DNA of 20,918 bases from JAYZBC01 sp036339375. GTDB taxonomy: Bacteria > Pseudomonadota > Alphaproteobacteria > MPNO01 > UBA2964. The notes beneath the pieces are model-generated. The model saw only the letters and a program-made list of their open reading frames with translations. It was not told the DNA's origin and searched no databases. Both the position numbers and the translations under genes were made by a program. The DNA is taken from positions 1 to 20,918 of the forward strand of contig JAYZBC010000033.1 of the NCBI GenBank assembly GCA_036339375.1, written 5' to 3'. Within the stretch, counting starts at the first letter, position 1. Every line of letters begins with the position of its first letter. Shown here one piece after another: positions 6,653 to 14,335 of this stretch.

Positions 6653-6726
6653 TGGGGGATAGTTTAGCGGTAGAACTCGCGGCTCTGACCCGCGCAGCCC
6701 TGGTTCAAATCCAGGTCCCCCAGCCA
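6653..6726 (+). tRNA. tRNA-Gln (anticodon CTG)
   Basis: The full cloverleaf can be drawn. The acceptor stem is TGGGGGA (6653-6659) with TCCCCCA (6716-6722). The D-arm is GTTT/GAAC, the anticodon stem CGCGG/CCGCG closes the loop CTCTGAC with anticodon CTG at 6685-6687, the variable loop is 4 bases, and the T-arm CCTGG/CCAGG carries TTCAAAT. The discriminator is G6723 and the CCA is encoded (6724-6726). The weak U1-A72 end pair is a known identity feature of tRNA-Gln, supporting the anticodon call (CAG codons). A TTTTTT run begins two bases after the CCA and may help termination. Confidence 0.96.
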
Positions 6727-6814
6727 TTTTTTATGAGTTTAAAATTGTTTGATAAAAATTTCTGCATCCAACAAAAATTGTAATAGAAGAAAAAGCCATA
6801 AGAATTAATTTTCT

Positions 6815-7765
6815 TCATTCCGCTGCCTGATGTAATAACAACCCAGCATCGTTTAATGCTTCTCGAATTAAATCCAGCTCACTCCCTGTGGTTTTCTGAA
6901 TAGGGGGTTGAACGACAGCAGATTTCATTCGTCCTGATAAAACCATTGCCGCTTTCATTCTGGCATGGGCATCTCCTGTCGGCTCTCCTATACCGTAAAC
7001 AGCGTCTTTTAGGGGATTTATTCGCATCTGCATTTCCATAGCCGCCTTTAGTTCTCCATCACAAACCATGCGATAAAGTTCTGTAATCATTTCAGGTATG
7101 AAAGAAGCAAAACCTACTAAAGCACCGTCAACTCCTTGGACCATCGTTGGCAGTAAATATTCATCATGACATGTTAAAATTTTTACTGAGGCGTTGGAAT
7201 TTCGGATCGCCTTAATATCGCGAGCATACTTATTTAAATCACGTGTTCCAAGTTTAATTCCTTTAACCCAAGGCAACCTGCAAAGTTGTGCCAAAACTTC
7301 TTCTGAATAAGCCGCTTTACACCAAGCGGGATAGACATGGGCCACTAAATCAAGTTCGCTCGCTTCCCCGATTGCAGTAAAATAATCAATTACATGGCTT
7401 GGACGCATGCCAAACCTTAACCAATAATGGGGTGGCATAACCAATAAGCCGGAAGCACCCGAATCCCTCGCCATTAGTGCATGTTCTTTTGCTTCAGTTA
7501 TCCCTTCACAACACAATCCGCTAATCACTGGAAGTTTGCCTTTAATTTGATCAACTACTATCCTAGTTACCTCTGCTCTTTGAGCAGCCGTTAGTGCAAA
7601 AACCTCTCCCGTATGACCATTGGGTACCAAACCCCCAATACCCTTGTGGGTAGAAAGCCATGAAGTAAAACGCCTCAATTCTTCTTCATCTATGGAAAAA
7701 TCATCATGAAAAGGACATTGCATAGCGGGAAAAATACCCTCGTAATTCCATGAAGTTTTAGGCAT
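6815..7765 (-). CDS. Dihydrodipicolinate synthase/N-acetylneuraminate lyase superfamily protein
   Basis: A class I aldolase-type (beta/alpha)8 enzyme of 316 aa. The Schiff-base lysine is K171 in VKGIKLGTRD, the partner tyrosine is Y145 in HVYPAW, and the carboxylate-binding loop is PNGHTGE (49-54). It is unlikely to be the lysine-pathway DapA. The arginine that binds the substrate carboxylate in DapA (five after the tyrosine) is K150 here, and the first threonine of GTTGE is H51. The substrate is probably another 2-oxo acid such as a keto-deoxy sugar acid, but this is unproven. A TAGGAG-AAGAGGA-type ribosome-binding region precedes the ATG. It is divergent from the acyl-CoA ligase gene at 7938. 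Confidence 0.85.
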   Translation of the reverse strand: MPKTSWNYEGIFPAMQCPFHDDFSIDEEELRRFTSWLSTHKGIGGLVPNGHTGEVFALTAAQRAEVTRIVVDQIKGKLPVISGLCCEGITEAKEHALMARDSGASGLLVMPPHYWLRFGMRPSHVIDYFTAIGEASELDLVAHVYPAWCKAAYSEEVLAQLCRLPWVKGIKLGTRDLNKYARDIKAIRNSNASVKILTCHDEYLLPTMVQGVDGALVGFASFIPEMITELYRMVCDGELKAAMEMQMRINPLKDAVYGIGEPTGDAHARMKAAMVLSGRMKSAVVQPPIQKTTGSELDLIREALNDAGLLLHQAAE

Positions 7766-7801
7766 TCCTCTTACTCCTATATTAATTTTCTTACCAACTT
7801 T

Positions 7802-7829
7802 ATACTATAAAAAGACAAGTAGCTATCAA
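7802..7829 (-). promoter_or_regulatory. Candidate promoter for the DapA-family gene
   Basis: On the minus strand TTGATA (7829-7824) and TAGTAT (7807-7802) are 16 bp apart, about 37 bp upstream of the ATG at 7765. Fit to the consensus is moderate. Confidence 0.35.
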
Positions 7830-7861
7830 ACTTAATAAACCGTTTTAACCTCAAAAACTAA

Positions 7862-7911
7862 GGTCAATATACTTGACGATTTAATCTGACCTGCAAAGAA
7901 TGTCGATTCTT
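7862..7911. promoter_or_regulatory. Cluster of inverted repeats in the divergent promoter region
   Basis: GTCAATATACTTGAC (7863-7877) is a palindrome with a 5-base centre. Its right arm TTGAC could be a -35 element toward the ligase gene. GGTCA (7862-7866) also pairs with TGACC (7887-7891), and AAGAAT-GTCG-ATTCTT (7896-7911) is a separate 6-bp hairpin. Between two divergent genes such symmetric sites are likely operators, but no regulator gene lies in the window to match them. Confidence 0.4.
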
Positions 7912-7937
7912 AATTTATTAAATAAGGAACAGCACCA

Positions 7938-9512
7938 TTGGTGACTAACTTCACTCAACCAAAAATGGACATCCCGTTCAACTCTATTAAAAGTGTGCTC
8001 GCACAGCACGAAAAACATTTCCCAGAAAAGATCGCCTTATACGATTTGGATCAAAGTAAAAGTATTTCATGGGGATCTTTAGCCAAATGGGCCAACAAAA
8101 TTGCCTATTACCTAAAAAAACAAGGAATCAAAAAAGGAGACAAAATTGCACTTTTGGCGGACGAAAGCGTTGAAAAGTTGATAATTTGGATGGGTATTTG
8201 GCGATTAGGGGCTGTTGTTTGTCCTCTTAATATAGAGATTAATACGGCTCATATTGGAGAACTATTGGATACTATTAAGCCGAAACTTACTTTATGGGAT
8301 ACAGAATTAAAAGGGCATAAAATTGCTAAATGTATAAAGGGTGAAAATAAACAGTTCCAAACCTGGTCCGAAAACATAGTGGGTCTGGCGAAAAATGATG
8401 ATTTTTTTTCTTCTGTTGCAAGAATTGTCACACCATTAACCTTAGACGTTGAAAATGATCCGGAGGATTTGTCTTGTATATTTTGCACTTCAGGTACCAC
8501 TTCCCGTCCCAAATGTGTTGTATATAACCATCAAGCTTATTGGTTAAATGGTTTAAACACAATTGACTTCCTTGGTTTGACCGCGAAAGACCGTACTCTT
8601 GAATATAGATCGTTTGGATGGAATTCAGCCCAAGTTTTAAGCTTAATGCCCTGGATTGAAACCGGGTTATCCATGTTTATTGCAAAGCGATTTTCACGGA
8701 GTAATTTTTTTAATTGGATCCAAAAGCACCAAATTACTTTTGCAGCAGGAGTACCAACAGTAGTGAATATGCTTTTAAATGAGCCTACCGAAATTACTGC
8801 TAGTGATATTCCCTCGTTAAGATTAATGACCTGCTCTACAGCTCCTTTATCCCCGGAACAATGGGAACAATTTGAAAAAATGTACGGCGTTACTTTGTTG
8901 CAATTGTATGGAATGTCAGAGGCGGGGTGGATTTGTGGCAACCGACATTACAAACGAAAAATGGGAACCGTTGGTCCACCGGCAAAGCATCAGGAATTTG
9001 AAATTATATCCAACGACGGAAAGAAATGCCCCATTGGTACAGAAGGCGAAGTCTCTGTGGGTGGACCACAAACAGCTGTTGCTACAATTTCATCCGATGG
9101 TTTTTGGGAGGACCAACGTGGTACAAGAATTCGTACTGGTGACCTTGCTGTGTTAGATAAAAACGGTTTTGTTCAAGTTACTGGAAGAACAAAAGACCTC
9201 ATAATTCGGGGTGGCGTTAACATAGCGCCATTAGAAATTGACCATGTTTTAATGTCCCACCCGCAAGTCCGAGAAGCTGCAGCCATAGGCATTCCAGATG
9301 ATATTTACGGAGAAGAGGTTGCATGTTACGTCATTGAAAAATCAGGAGAAAAAATCGACAAAGACGAATTAGTTTTGCACTGCAAAAAGACCCTACCAAA
9401 ATCAAAAGTGCCAAAAAGCATTTACATCATTGATCAACTTCCAAAATCAGATAGAGGAAAGGTGCTCCGAGATAATTTAAAAAAATTGTGGGTTGATAAT
9501 AATACAAAATAA
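7938..9512 (+). CDS. Adenylate-forming acid:CoA ligase (AMP-binding enzyme)
   Basis: Activates a carboxylic acid to the acyl-adenylate and then most likely to the CoA thioester. The 524-aa length and the motifs fit the acyl-CoA synthetase branch. Motif A3 reads CTSGTTSRPKCV (183-194), departing from the usual TSGTTGxPKGV at two glycines. A5 is YGMSEAG (324-330), D402 lies in RTGDLA, R417 in GRTKDLIIRGG, and the catalytic lysine near the C-terminus is K508 in PKSDRGK. The substrate is unknown. The start is TTG at 7938 (GGA 9 bases upstream) or GTG at 7941; no ATG is well placed. Its divergent partner is the DapA-family lyase, which may act in the same catabolic route. Confidence 0.9.
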   Translation: MVTNFTQPKMDIPFNSIKSVLAQHEKHFPEKIALYDLDQSKSISWGSLAKWANKIAYYLKKQGIKKGDKIALLADESVEKLIIWMGIWRLGAVVCPLNIEINTAHIGELLDTIKPKLTLWDTELKGHKIAKCIKGENKQFQTWSENIVGLAKNDDFFSSVARIVTPLTLDVENDPEDLSCIFCTSGTTSRPKCVVYNHQAYWLNGLNTIDFLGLTAKDRTLEYRSFGWNSAQVLSLMPWIETGLSMFIAKRFSRSNFFNWIQKHQITFAAGVPTVVNMLLNEPTEITASDIPSLRLMTCSTAPLSPEQWEQFEKMYGVTLLQLYGMSEAGWICGNRHYKRKMGTVGPPAKHQEFEIISNDGKKCPIGTEGEVSVGGPQTAVATISSDGFWEDQRGTRIRTGDLAVLDKNGFVQVTGRTKDLIIRGGVNIAPLEIDHVLMSHPQVREAAAIGIPDDIYGEEVACYVIEKSGEKIDKDELVLHCKKTLPKSKVPKSIYIIDQLPKSDRGKVLRDNLKKLWVDNNTK

Positions 9513-9520
9513 AAACATCC

Positions 9521-9536
9521 AAAATGTCTTCATTTT
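9521..9536. terminator. Weak hairpin between convergent genes
   Basis: AAAATG-TCTT-CATTTT forms a 6-bp stem with a tetraloop in the 64-bp gap between the ligase gene and the LysM gene, which converge. T-rich sequence follows in the minus direction (GGATG then TTTTTATTTT), so it may end the LysM transcript. The stem is weak. Confidence 0.3.
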
Positions 9537-9576
9537 CCCAACTACCAAAATTTTCAAAGGGTGGTTTGACAGGAAT

Positions 9577-10686
9577 TTATTTTAAATTTGGTACCAAAAA
9601 CAACTGGCCTGGGTATATTAAATCCGGGTTGCGGATTTGATCTACATTAGCTTTATAAATAACTGTGTAATGGTTTCCCCTACCATAAGCTTTACGCGCT
9701 ATCCGCCAAAGACTATTACCTGGCTGAACAAGAAAAACCCCTTCCTCTATCACGCTTGTTATAATTCCAGCCCGGGCAAATCTGGTTTCTACACGGGCTA
9801 TGACCTTTCCTGATTTATTCAACTGGTCAATACGCAGATTGTACAAACCAGGTTTTAACGTTTTTTGTGGAATTATATGCCAAACCCCTTTGTCCGAAGC
9901 TATTGTTTTACCTGAAAATTTATTATCGAGGTAAAGGTTAAGTGCAGCACCGGGGTTAGACTTCCCACCGACCGTAACTTGTCCATCGTCATCATAATCA
10001 ACCGTGTCCACTGACAGGCCAGATTTGTTAATTTGACCTTTGCGGTTCACATCTCCTGTGTTCAATTCGTTGGGCCTTTGGAGCACTGTGGTGGGACCAG
10101 TTCCCTTTTGGGGAACAAGCACTGCGAGAGTCCCGGAAGAGGTATTTGTCTTTTTCCCAGCTATGTCCTTGCCCGCCTCCGGCACAACCAAAATTACCTT
10201 TTTCTTTGCTGTTTTTATTTTACCGGATGTGGTTTCCTCAGATAGGGATAAAACTCTTTTTCCTGGTTTTATGGGTTCTTTTGGAACTAATACCCAAGCA
10301 CCACTGGTATCAGTTTTAATTGTTCCCACTACATTTTCTTTGTCTCTAACCGTAACAATTGAATCTGGAGAACCACGGCCTGCAATGACTGCCTGTCCAA
10401 CAGGATTGACACGCACAATATCAAAAGAGGGGGTATTTTTCTCCTTTAATTTTTGTCCCGAAGGGGGGGCAATTTTATTAGACTTGTTTCGAGCTGAAAC
10501 ATTCGCCTGCTTTTTAATTTTGTCTGGTCCAATTTTGGTTTTTTCGGTTTTACTTTGAACCGGACTTGTTTTTAACTCAAGTTTGACAACCGGTGGAGGA
10601 GTTTCTTGGTTAAAAGAATGGTAAAGGAAGATCCCGCCTATTACGATAGCTATTCCAACCAGTCCCCAGATATAGTTACGTTTCAT
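9577..10686 (-). CDS. Membrane-anchored LysM protein with two Ig-like repeats
   Basis: A 369-aa envelope protein. Residues 1-5 are basic and about 6-24 form a single hydrophobic segment (IWGLVGIAIVIGGIFLYH) without a clear cleavage site, so it is probably anchored in the inner membrane with its bulk in the periplasm. A K/P-rich linker follows. Two related beta-rich repeats come next (about 90-155 and 225-295), each with a G-x-A/G-x-P-x-x-x-V/L core and a D-x-x-G-x-W motif, like bacterial Ig-like domains. The C-terminal LysM domain (about 320-366: VQPGNSLWRIARKAYG ... IYPGQLFLVP) should bind peptidoglycan glycan. It may span membrane and cell wall. No enzymatic domain is visible. Confidence 0.8.
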   Translation of the reverse strand: MKRNYIWGLVGIAIVIGGIFLYHSFNQETPPPVVKLELKTSPVQSKTEKTKIGPDKIKKQANVSARNKSNKIAPPSGQKLKEKNTPSFDIVRVNPVGQAVIAGRGSPDSIVTVRDKENVVGTIKTDTSGAWVLVPKEPIKPGKRVLSLSEETTSGKIKTAKKKVILVVPEAGKDIAGKKTNTSSGTLAVLVPQKGTGPTTVLQRPNELNTGDVNRKGQINKSGLSVDTVDYDDDGQVTVGGKSNPGAALNLYLDNKFSGKTIASDKGVWHIIPQKTLKPGLYNLRIDQLNKSGKVIARVETRFARAGIITSVIEEGVFLVQPGNSLWRIARKAYGRGNHYTVIYKANVDQIRNPDLIYPGQLFLVPNLK

Positions 10687-10855
10687 GTTATTGTGTTTCT
10701 CACCACTAAAGAACTTACACCGCTTCTCAGCCTTAAACTAAACCTCTGACCTAGTAGTGGCAACGCGGTAATTCCAGTCTTTAGGCTTTACAATAAAATA
10801 TAATATGTGATTTTGTCCAAAATTGTTTTTGATGCCAACAAAAGGTGCATTTTGT

Positions 10856-10872
10856 ATCACAGGTACAGTGAT
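10856..10872. promoter_or_regulatory. Palindrome upstream of the LOG-family gene (operator candidate)
   Basis: ATCAC (10856-10860) and GTGAT (10868-10872) are perfect inverted arms around 7 bases. They lie 60-77 bp before the LOG-family start in the 246-bp divergent intergenic region shared with the LysM gene. Its geometry resembles a dimeric regulator site. No other clear element is seen in this gap. Confidence 0.35.
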
Positions 10873-10932
10873 GTGAAAGATAAATAAATTAATCATTATA
10901 TTTTAAACCAAATTTTGATTTAAGGGGAACAA

Positions 10933-11472
10933 ATGAACATCAAATCAGTCTGTGTTTTTTGCGGGTCGTCCCCCGGCAACAAAACGACCTTCGAATTTAG
11001 TGCACGTGAATTGGGTTTAAACATTGGCCTTCATAAAATTAATCTGGTTTACGGTGGAGGTCAAAATGGATTAATGGGAGCTGTAGCAAACGGGGCCCTG
11101 AAAAATGGTGGAAAAGTTATTGGTGTTATCCCCCGACATCTAGTTGAAAGAGAAAAGGGTCATGAAGGACTTACCGACCTAATAGTTGTAGAAAATATGT
11201 ATGAACGAAAAAGGAAAATGATTGATTTAGCAGATGCCTTTGTGGTGTTGCCCGGCGGTGTTGGGACTCTAGACGAAACATTTGAAATTCTAACCTATAA
11301 ACAGCTCGGAATTCACAACAAACCAATCATCTTGTTAGATGTAGAAAACTATTGGAAGGACTTTAATGATATTTTAAATACAACAATCCATTTTGGCTTT
11401 ACCTCACCTACCATAAAAAACCTATACCAAATTGTTTTTTCTCCTAACGAAGTTTTTTCTACTTTGGATTAA
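10933..11472 (+). CDS. LOG-family (TIGR00730) nucleoside 5'-monophosphate phosphoribohydrolase
   Basis: A Rossmann-fold enzyme of 179 aa. LOG proteins hydrolyse cytokinin riboside monophosphates or, in many bacteria, AMP-like nucleotides to free base and ribose 5-phosphate. The signature PGGVGTLDE lies at 107-115 with catalytic E115. YERKRKM (90-96) supplies the conserved arginine, and the N-terminal VCVFCGSSPG and VYGGGQNGLMG (39-49) form the nucleotide-binding turns. AAGGGGAAC is a clear ribosome-binding site. Cytokinin activation is the historic label; in a free-living bacterium the physiological role is open. It converges on alaS with only 10 bp between the stops. Confidence 0.9.
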   Translation: MNIKSVCVFCGSSPGNKTTFEFSARELGLNIGLHKINLVYGGGQNGLMGAVANGALKNGGKVIGVIPRHLVEREKGHEGLTDLIVVENMYERKRKMIDLADAFVVLPGGVGTLDETFEILTYKQLGIHNKPIILLDVENYWKDFNDILNTTIHFGFTSPTIKNLYQIVFSPNEVFSTLD

Positions 11473-11475
11473 ACG

Positions 11476-11492
11476 GAAAATTTTAAATTTTC
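11476..11492. terminator. AT-rich palindrome across the convergent LOG-alaS junction
   Basis: GAAAATTTTAAATTTTC is a perfect 8-bp inverted repeat about one central base, spanning the last codons of alaS and the 10-bp gap. It might act as a weak bidirectional terminator, though a nearly pure A-T stem with a one-base loop is poor for that. No better terminator is present for either gene. Confidence 0.25.
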
Positions 11493-14146
11493 TTGGTGTT
11501 CGATATTTCATTTTCGATCGCAACAAAGGCCTCAGCTGCCTTTGACCCATCTGGGCCACCAGCCTGGGCTAAATCCGCCCTCCCCCCGCCTCCTTTACCA
11601 CCCAATACAGAAGAACCGGCACGAACAAGTGTTACAGCATCAATTCTTGTAGAAAGTTTTTCCGTAATGCCGACGACAAGAGAGGCCTTACCCTCATTAA
11701 TACCACAAACAGCAACTACTCCACTGCCAATTTGTTTTTTCAAATCATCAGCAATAGCTTTTAACTCACGAGGGGGAACCCTCTCTAGGGTGCAGCTTAA
11801 AAACGGTATGCCGGCAATGTCTTTTGGTTTGGATGTTACTCCAGACAAACTATCTCCACCACCCAGTGCTACCTTGCGCCGAAGGTCAGCCAGTTCCGCT
11901 ACAAGTTTTTTACGGTCTTCCAAAAGCAACTTAATTCTTTCGGGTACTAATTCCGCAGCAACATTGAGTTCTTTGGAAGCCTCATGCAATAAATTGTCCA
12001 TTCTCAATAAATGGTCTAAAGCTGAACGTCCTGTTACCGCTTCAATTCTTCTTACACCCGCCGCAACTGCGCTTTCTGAAGTGATTTTGAAGGAGCCAAT
12101 CTCCCCAGTGAAACTAACGTGGGTACCGCCACATAACTCTACAGAATAGGGTTTTACATCAGTATTCCCCATCGTAATAACTCTAACCTCTTCACCATAT
12201 TTTTCACCAAATAAAGCGATGGCCCCAGTATTTATTGCTTCCTCCGGTACCATCAGTCGAGTAATCACTTCAAAATTATTGTCTATTTGTTTGTTGACCT
12301 CTTCCGCTATTTTTTCAAGTTCTTTTGAAGAAATCGCTTTTGGATGGCTGACATCGAAACGTAAACGTTGGGATGCAACTAGTGACCCTTTTTGCATCAC
12401 GTGATCACCAAGTTGATTTCGAAGAGCGGCGTGTAAAAGATGTGTTGCTGAATGGTGCTTACGCAATCCTGACCTTTTTTGGACGTCCACCTGTAATTCA
12501 ACAGAATCGCCGACACTAAGTTTACCACCCTTTAAATAACCAATATGAACATGAATATCGCCAAGAACTTTGTTTGTCGCTGATACCTCTAAATGGGATT
12601 TTTGAGGGCCCAAAACCGTACCTGTATCGCCGAGCTGGCCACCCGACTCTCCATAAAAAGGCGTCTGATTTGTAACGACTGAAATTTTGTCACCCTTTTT
12701 TGCAGTGTTAATTTGAACACCATTTTTGATAATTGCTAAAATTTCTCCTTCGGCGTTCTCGGTGGTATATCCCAGAAATTCTGTAACTCCACATTGCTCC
12801 TTAATATCAAACCAAATTGTTTCTTCAATGTTGTCTCCGGAACCTACCCAGGATTTTCTAGCTTCATCCCTTTGCTGCTGCATAGCCGCTTCAAAACCAA
12901 GGATATCAACTGTTTGTCCTTTTGCCCGGAGTACATCTTCCGTTAAATCAATAGGAAATCCGTATGTATCGTACAACCTGAAAGCAACATCCCCTGGCAG
13001 GGGTTGTCCTTCACCTAACCTTTCCGTTTCAGAAGAAAGTAGCTTCAAACCCCTGTCCAAGGTCTGTTTAAACCTAGTTTCCTCTGCTTTCAACGTTTCC
13101 GTTATCAGTGCCTCCGTTCTGGCCAGTTCAGGGTAGGCTTGACCCATTTGCAAAATGAGCTCTGGAATTAGCCTGTATAAAATTGCTTCTGGACAACCCA
13201 TAATATGGGCATGACGCATTGCCCGACGCATAATACGACGCAGTACGTAACCCCTTCCTTCATTAGAGGGTAAGACTCCATCCGCAATGAGGAAAGAAAT
13301 GGCTCGTAAATGGTCAGAAATCACACGATTAGACACGTTGTGCAAACCATAAGGTTCAACATTAGCTATTTGAGCGGTTGCCTCAATAAGGCACCTCAAG
13401 GTGTCTGTTTCATAATTATCGTGAGTACCCTGAAGTAACGCCGAAAGTCGTTCTAAACCCATTCCAGTGTCTATACTTGGTTTAGGTAACTCTATCCTTT
13501 CCTCTAGAGAGACTTGTTCGTATTGCATGAAAACCAAGTTCCAAATTTCAATAAATCGGTCCCCATCTTGGTCTGGACTTCCTGGAGGACCACCACTGAT
13601 TTTTTCCCCGTGGTCGTAAAAAATTTCTGAACAGGGTCCACAAGGCCCGGTATCACCCATTGCCCAAAAATTATCACTAGTGTTAATTCGAATTATTCGG
13701 TCAGTCCCGAGGCCAGCAATTTTCCTCCAAAGGTCAAAAGCTTCCTCATCCTCATGATAAACTGTGACATATAAACGTTCCTTTGAAATGCCAAATTCTT
13801 GTGTAACCAGCTTCCAAGCTAATTCTATTGCTTGGTCTTTGAAATAATCCCCAAAGGAGAAATTTCCGAGCATTTCAAAAAACGTATGATGCCGTGCGGT
13901 ATAACCAACATTTTCAAGATCATTGTGTTTTCCCCCGGCACGTACACATTTTTGAGATGTAGTTGCTCTTGAGTATCCTCTCGTTTCTAACCCAGTAAAA
14001 ACGTTTTTAAACTGAACCATGCCAGCATTTGTAAACATCAACGTTGGATCATTCTGAGGGACCAAAGGTGACGAGTTTACAATTTCATGGGAATTTTTTT
14101 CAAAAAACTCCAGAAATGTTGTTCTTATGCTATTCGTACTAGTCAT
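11483..14146 (-). CDS. alaS: Alanyl-tRNA synthetase
   Basis: Charges tRNA-Ala; 887 aa, full length for the bacterial enzyme. The class II catalytic core carries TFLEFF...SSPLVPQNDPTL, followed by the ATP-site region ARHHTFFEMLGNFSFGDYF (84-102). The editing domain has the zinc ligands H565 and H569 (HSATH) and C672 and H676 (CGGTH), so mischarged serine or glycine can be removed. The C-Ala domain ends with a glycine-rich GGKGGGGRADLAQ. The ATG at 14146 matches the family start, although no strong ribosome-binding site is visible. Placement after recA is standard in alphaproteobacteria. Confidence 0.98.
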   Translation of the reverse strand: MTSTNSIRTTFLEFFEKNSHEIVNSSPLVPQNDPTLMFTNAGMVQFKNVFTGLETRGYSRATTSQKCVRAGGKHNDLENVGYTARHHTFFEMLGNFSFGDYFKDQAIELAWKLVTQEFGISKERLYVTVYHEDEEAFDLWRKIAGLGTDRIIRINTSDNFWAMGDTGPCGPCSEIFYDHGEKISGGPPGSPDQDGDRFIEIWNLVFMQYEQVSLEERIELPKPSIDTGMGLERLSALLQGTHDNYETDTLRCLIEATAQIANVEPYGLHNVSNRVISDHLRAISFLIADGVLPSNEGRGYVLRRIMRRAMRHAHIMGCPEAILYRLIPELILQMGQAYPELARTEALITETLKAEETRFKQTLDRGLKLLSSETERLGEGQPLPGDVAFRLYDTYGFPIDLTEDVLRAKGQTVDILGFEAAMQQQRDEARKSWVGSGDNIEETIWFDIKEQCGVTEFLGYTTENAEGEILAIIKNGVQINTAKKGDKISVVTNQTPFYGESGGQLGDTGTVLGPQKSHLEVSATNKVLGDIHVHIGYLKGGKLSVGDSVELQVDVQKRSGLRKHHSATHLLHAALRNQLGDHVMQKGSLVASQRLRFDVSHPKAISSKELEKIAEEVNKQIDNNFEVITRLMVPEEAINTGAIALFGEKYGEEVRVITMGNTDVKPYSVELCGGTHVSFTGEIGSFKITSESAVAAGVRRIEAVTGRSALDHLLRMDNLLHEASKELNVAAELVPERIKLLLEDRKKLVAELADLRRKVALGGGDSLSGVTSKPKDIAGIPFLSCTLERVPPRELKAIADDLKKQIGSGVVAVCGINEGKASLVVGITEKLSTRIDAVTLVRAGSSVLGGKGGGGRADLAQAGGPDGSKAAEAFVAIENEISNTKKI

Positions 14147-14217
14147 ATATAATTGCTGTCGAAATGGACACCCAAAGCCAATTTAATGTCTGAGTATTAA
14201 ACGGCTAACCCCTACAT

Positions 14218-14240
14218 GTCTAGTTTCTGCGGAAACAGAC
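14218..14240. repeat. Hairpin in the alaS leader
   Basis: GTCT (14218-14221) and GTTTC (14223-14227) pair with GAAAC (14232-14236) and AGAC (14237-14240), with one bulged base and a 4-base loop. It lies in the predicted alaS 5' leader, about 75-95 bases from the start. No T-run follows, so it is more a leader structure than a recA terminator. Confidence 0.4.
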
Positions 14241-14251
14241 TTTAAACAAAC

Positions 14252-14280
14252 TAACTAATGAGATTGTCTAGTTAAGTCAA
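14252..14280 (-). promoter_or_regulatory. Candidate promoter for alaS
   Basis: On the minus strand TTGACT (14280-14275) and TAGTTA (14257-14252) are separated by exactly 17 bp. The predicted start near 14245 gives a leader of about 100 bases containing the hairpin at 14218-14240. Confidence 0.45.
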
Positions 14281-14335
14281 AACCAAAAATCTTTTTTTGT
14301 AGAAATTTGAGTTTCTATTTCAAGGGTTGTAAAAA

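Noticed and set aside
6653..6726. tRNA-Gln as an integration site
   Set aside because: No second copy of the tRNA 3' end was seen nearby, and the neighbours are ordinary genes.
11493..12149. Plus-strand open frame of 218 codons opposite the alaS 3' end
   Set aside because: It is complementary to the editing and C-Ala domains of a clearly real alaS, with low-complexity S/P/T-rich composition typical of shadows.
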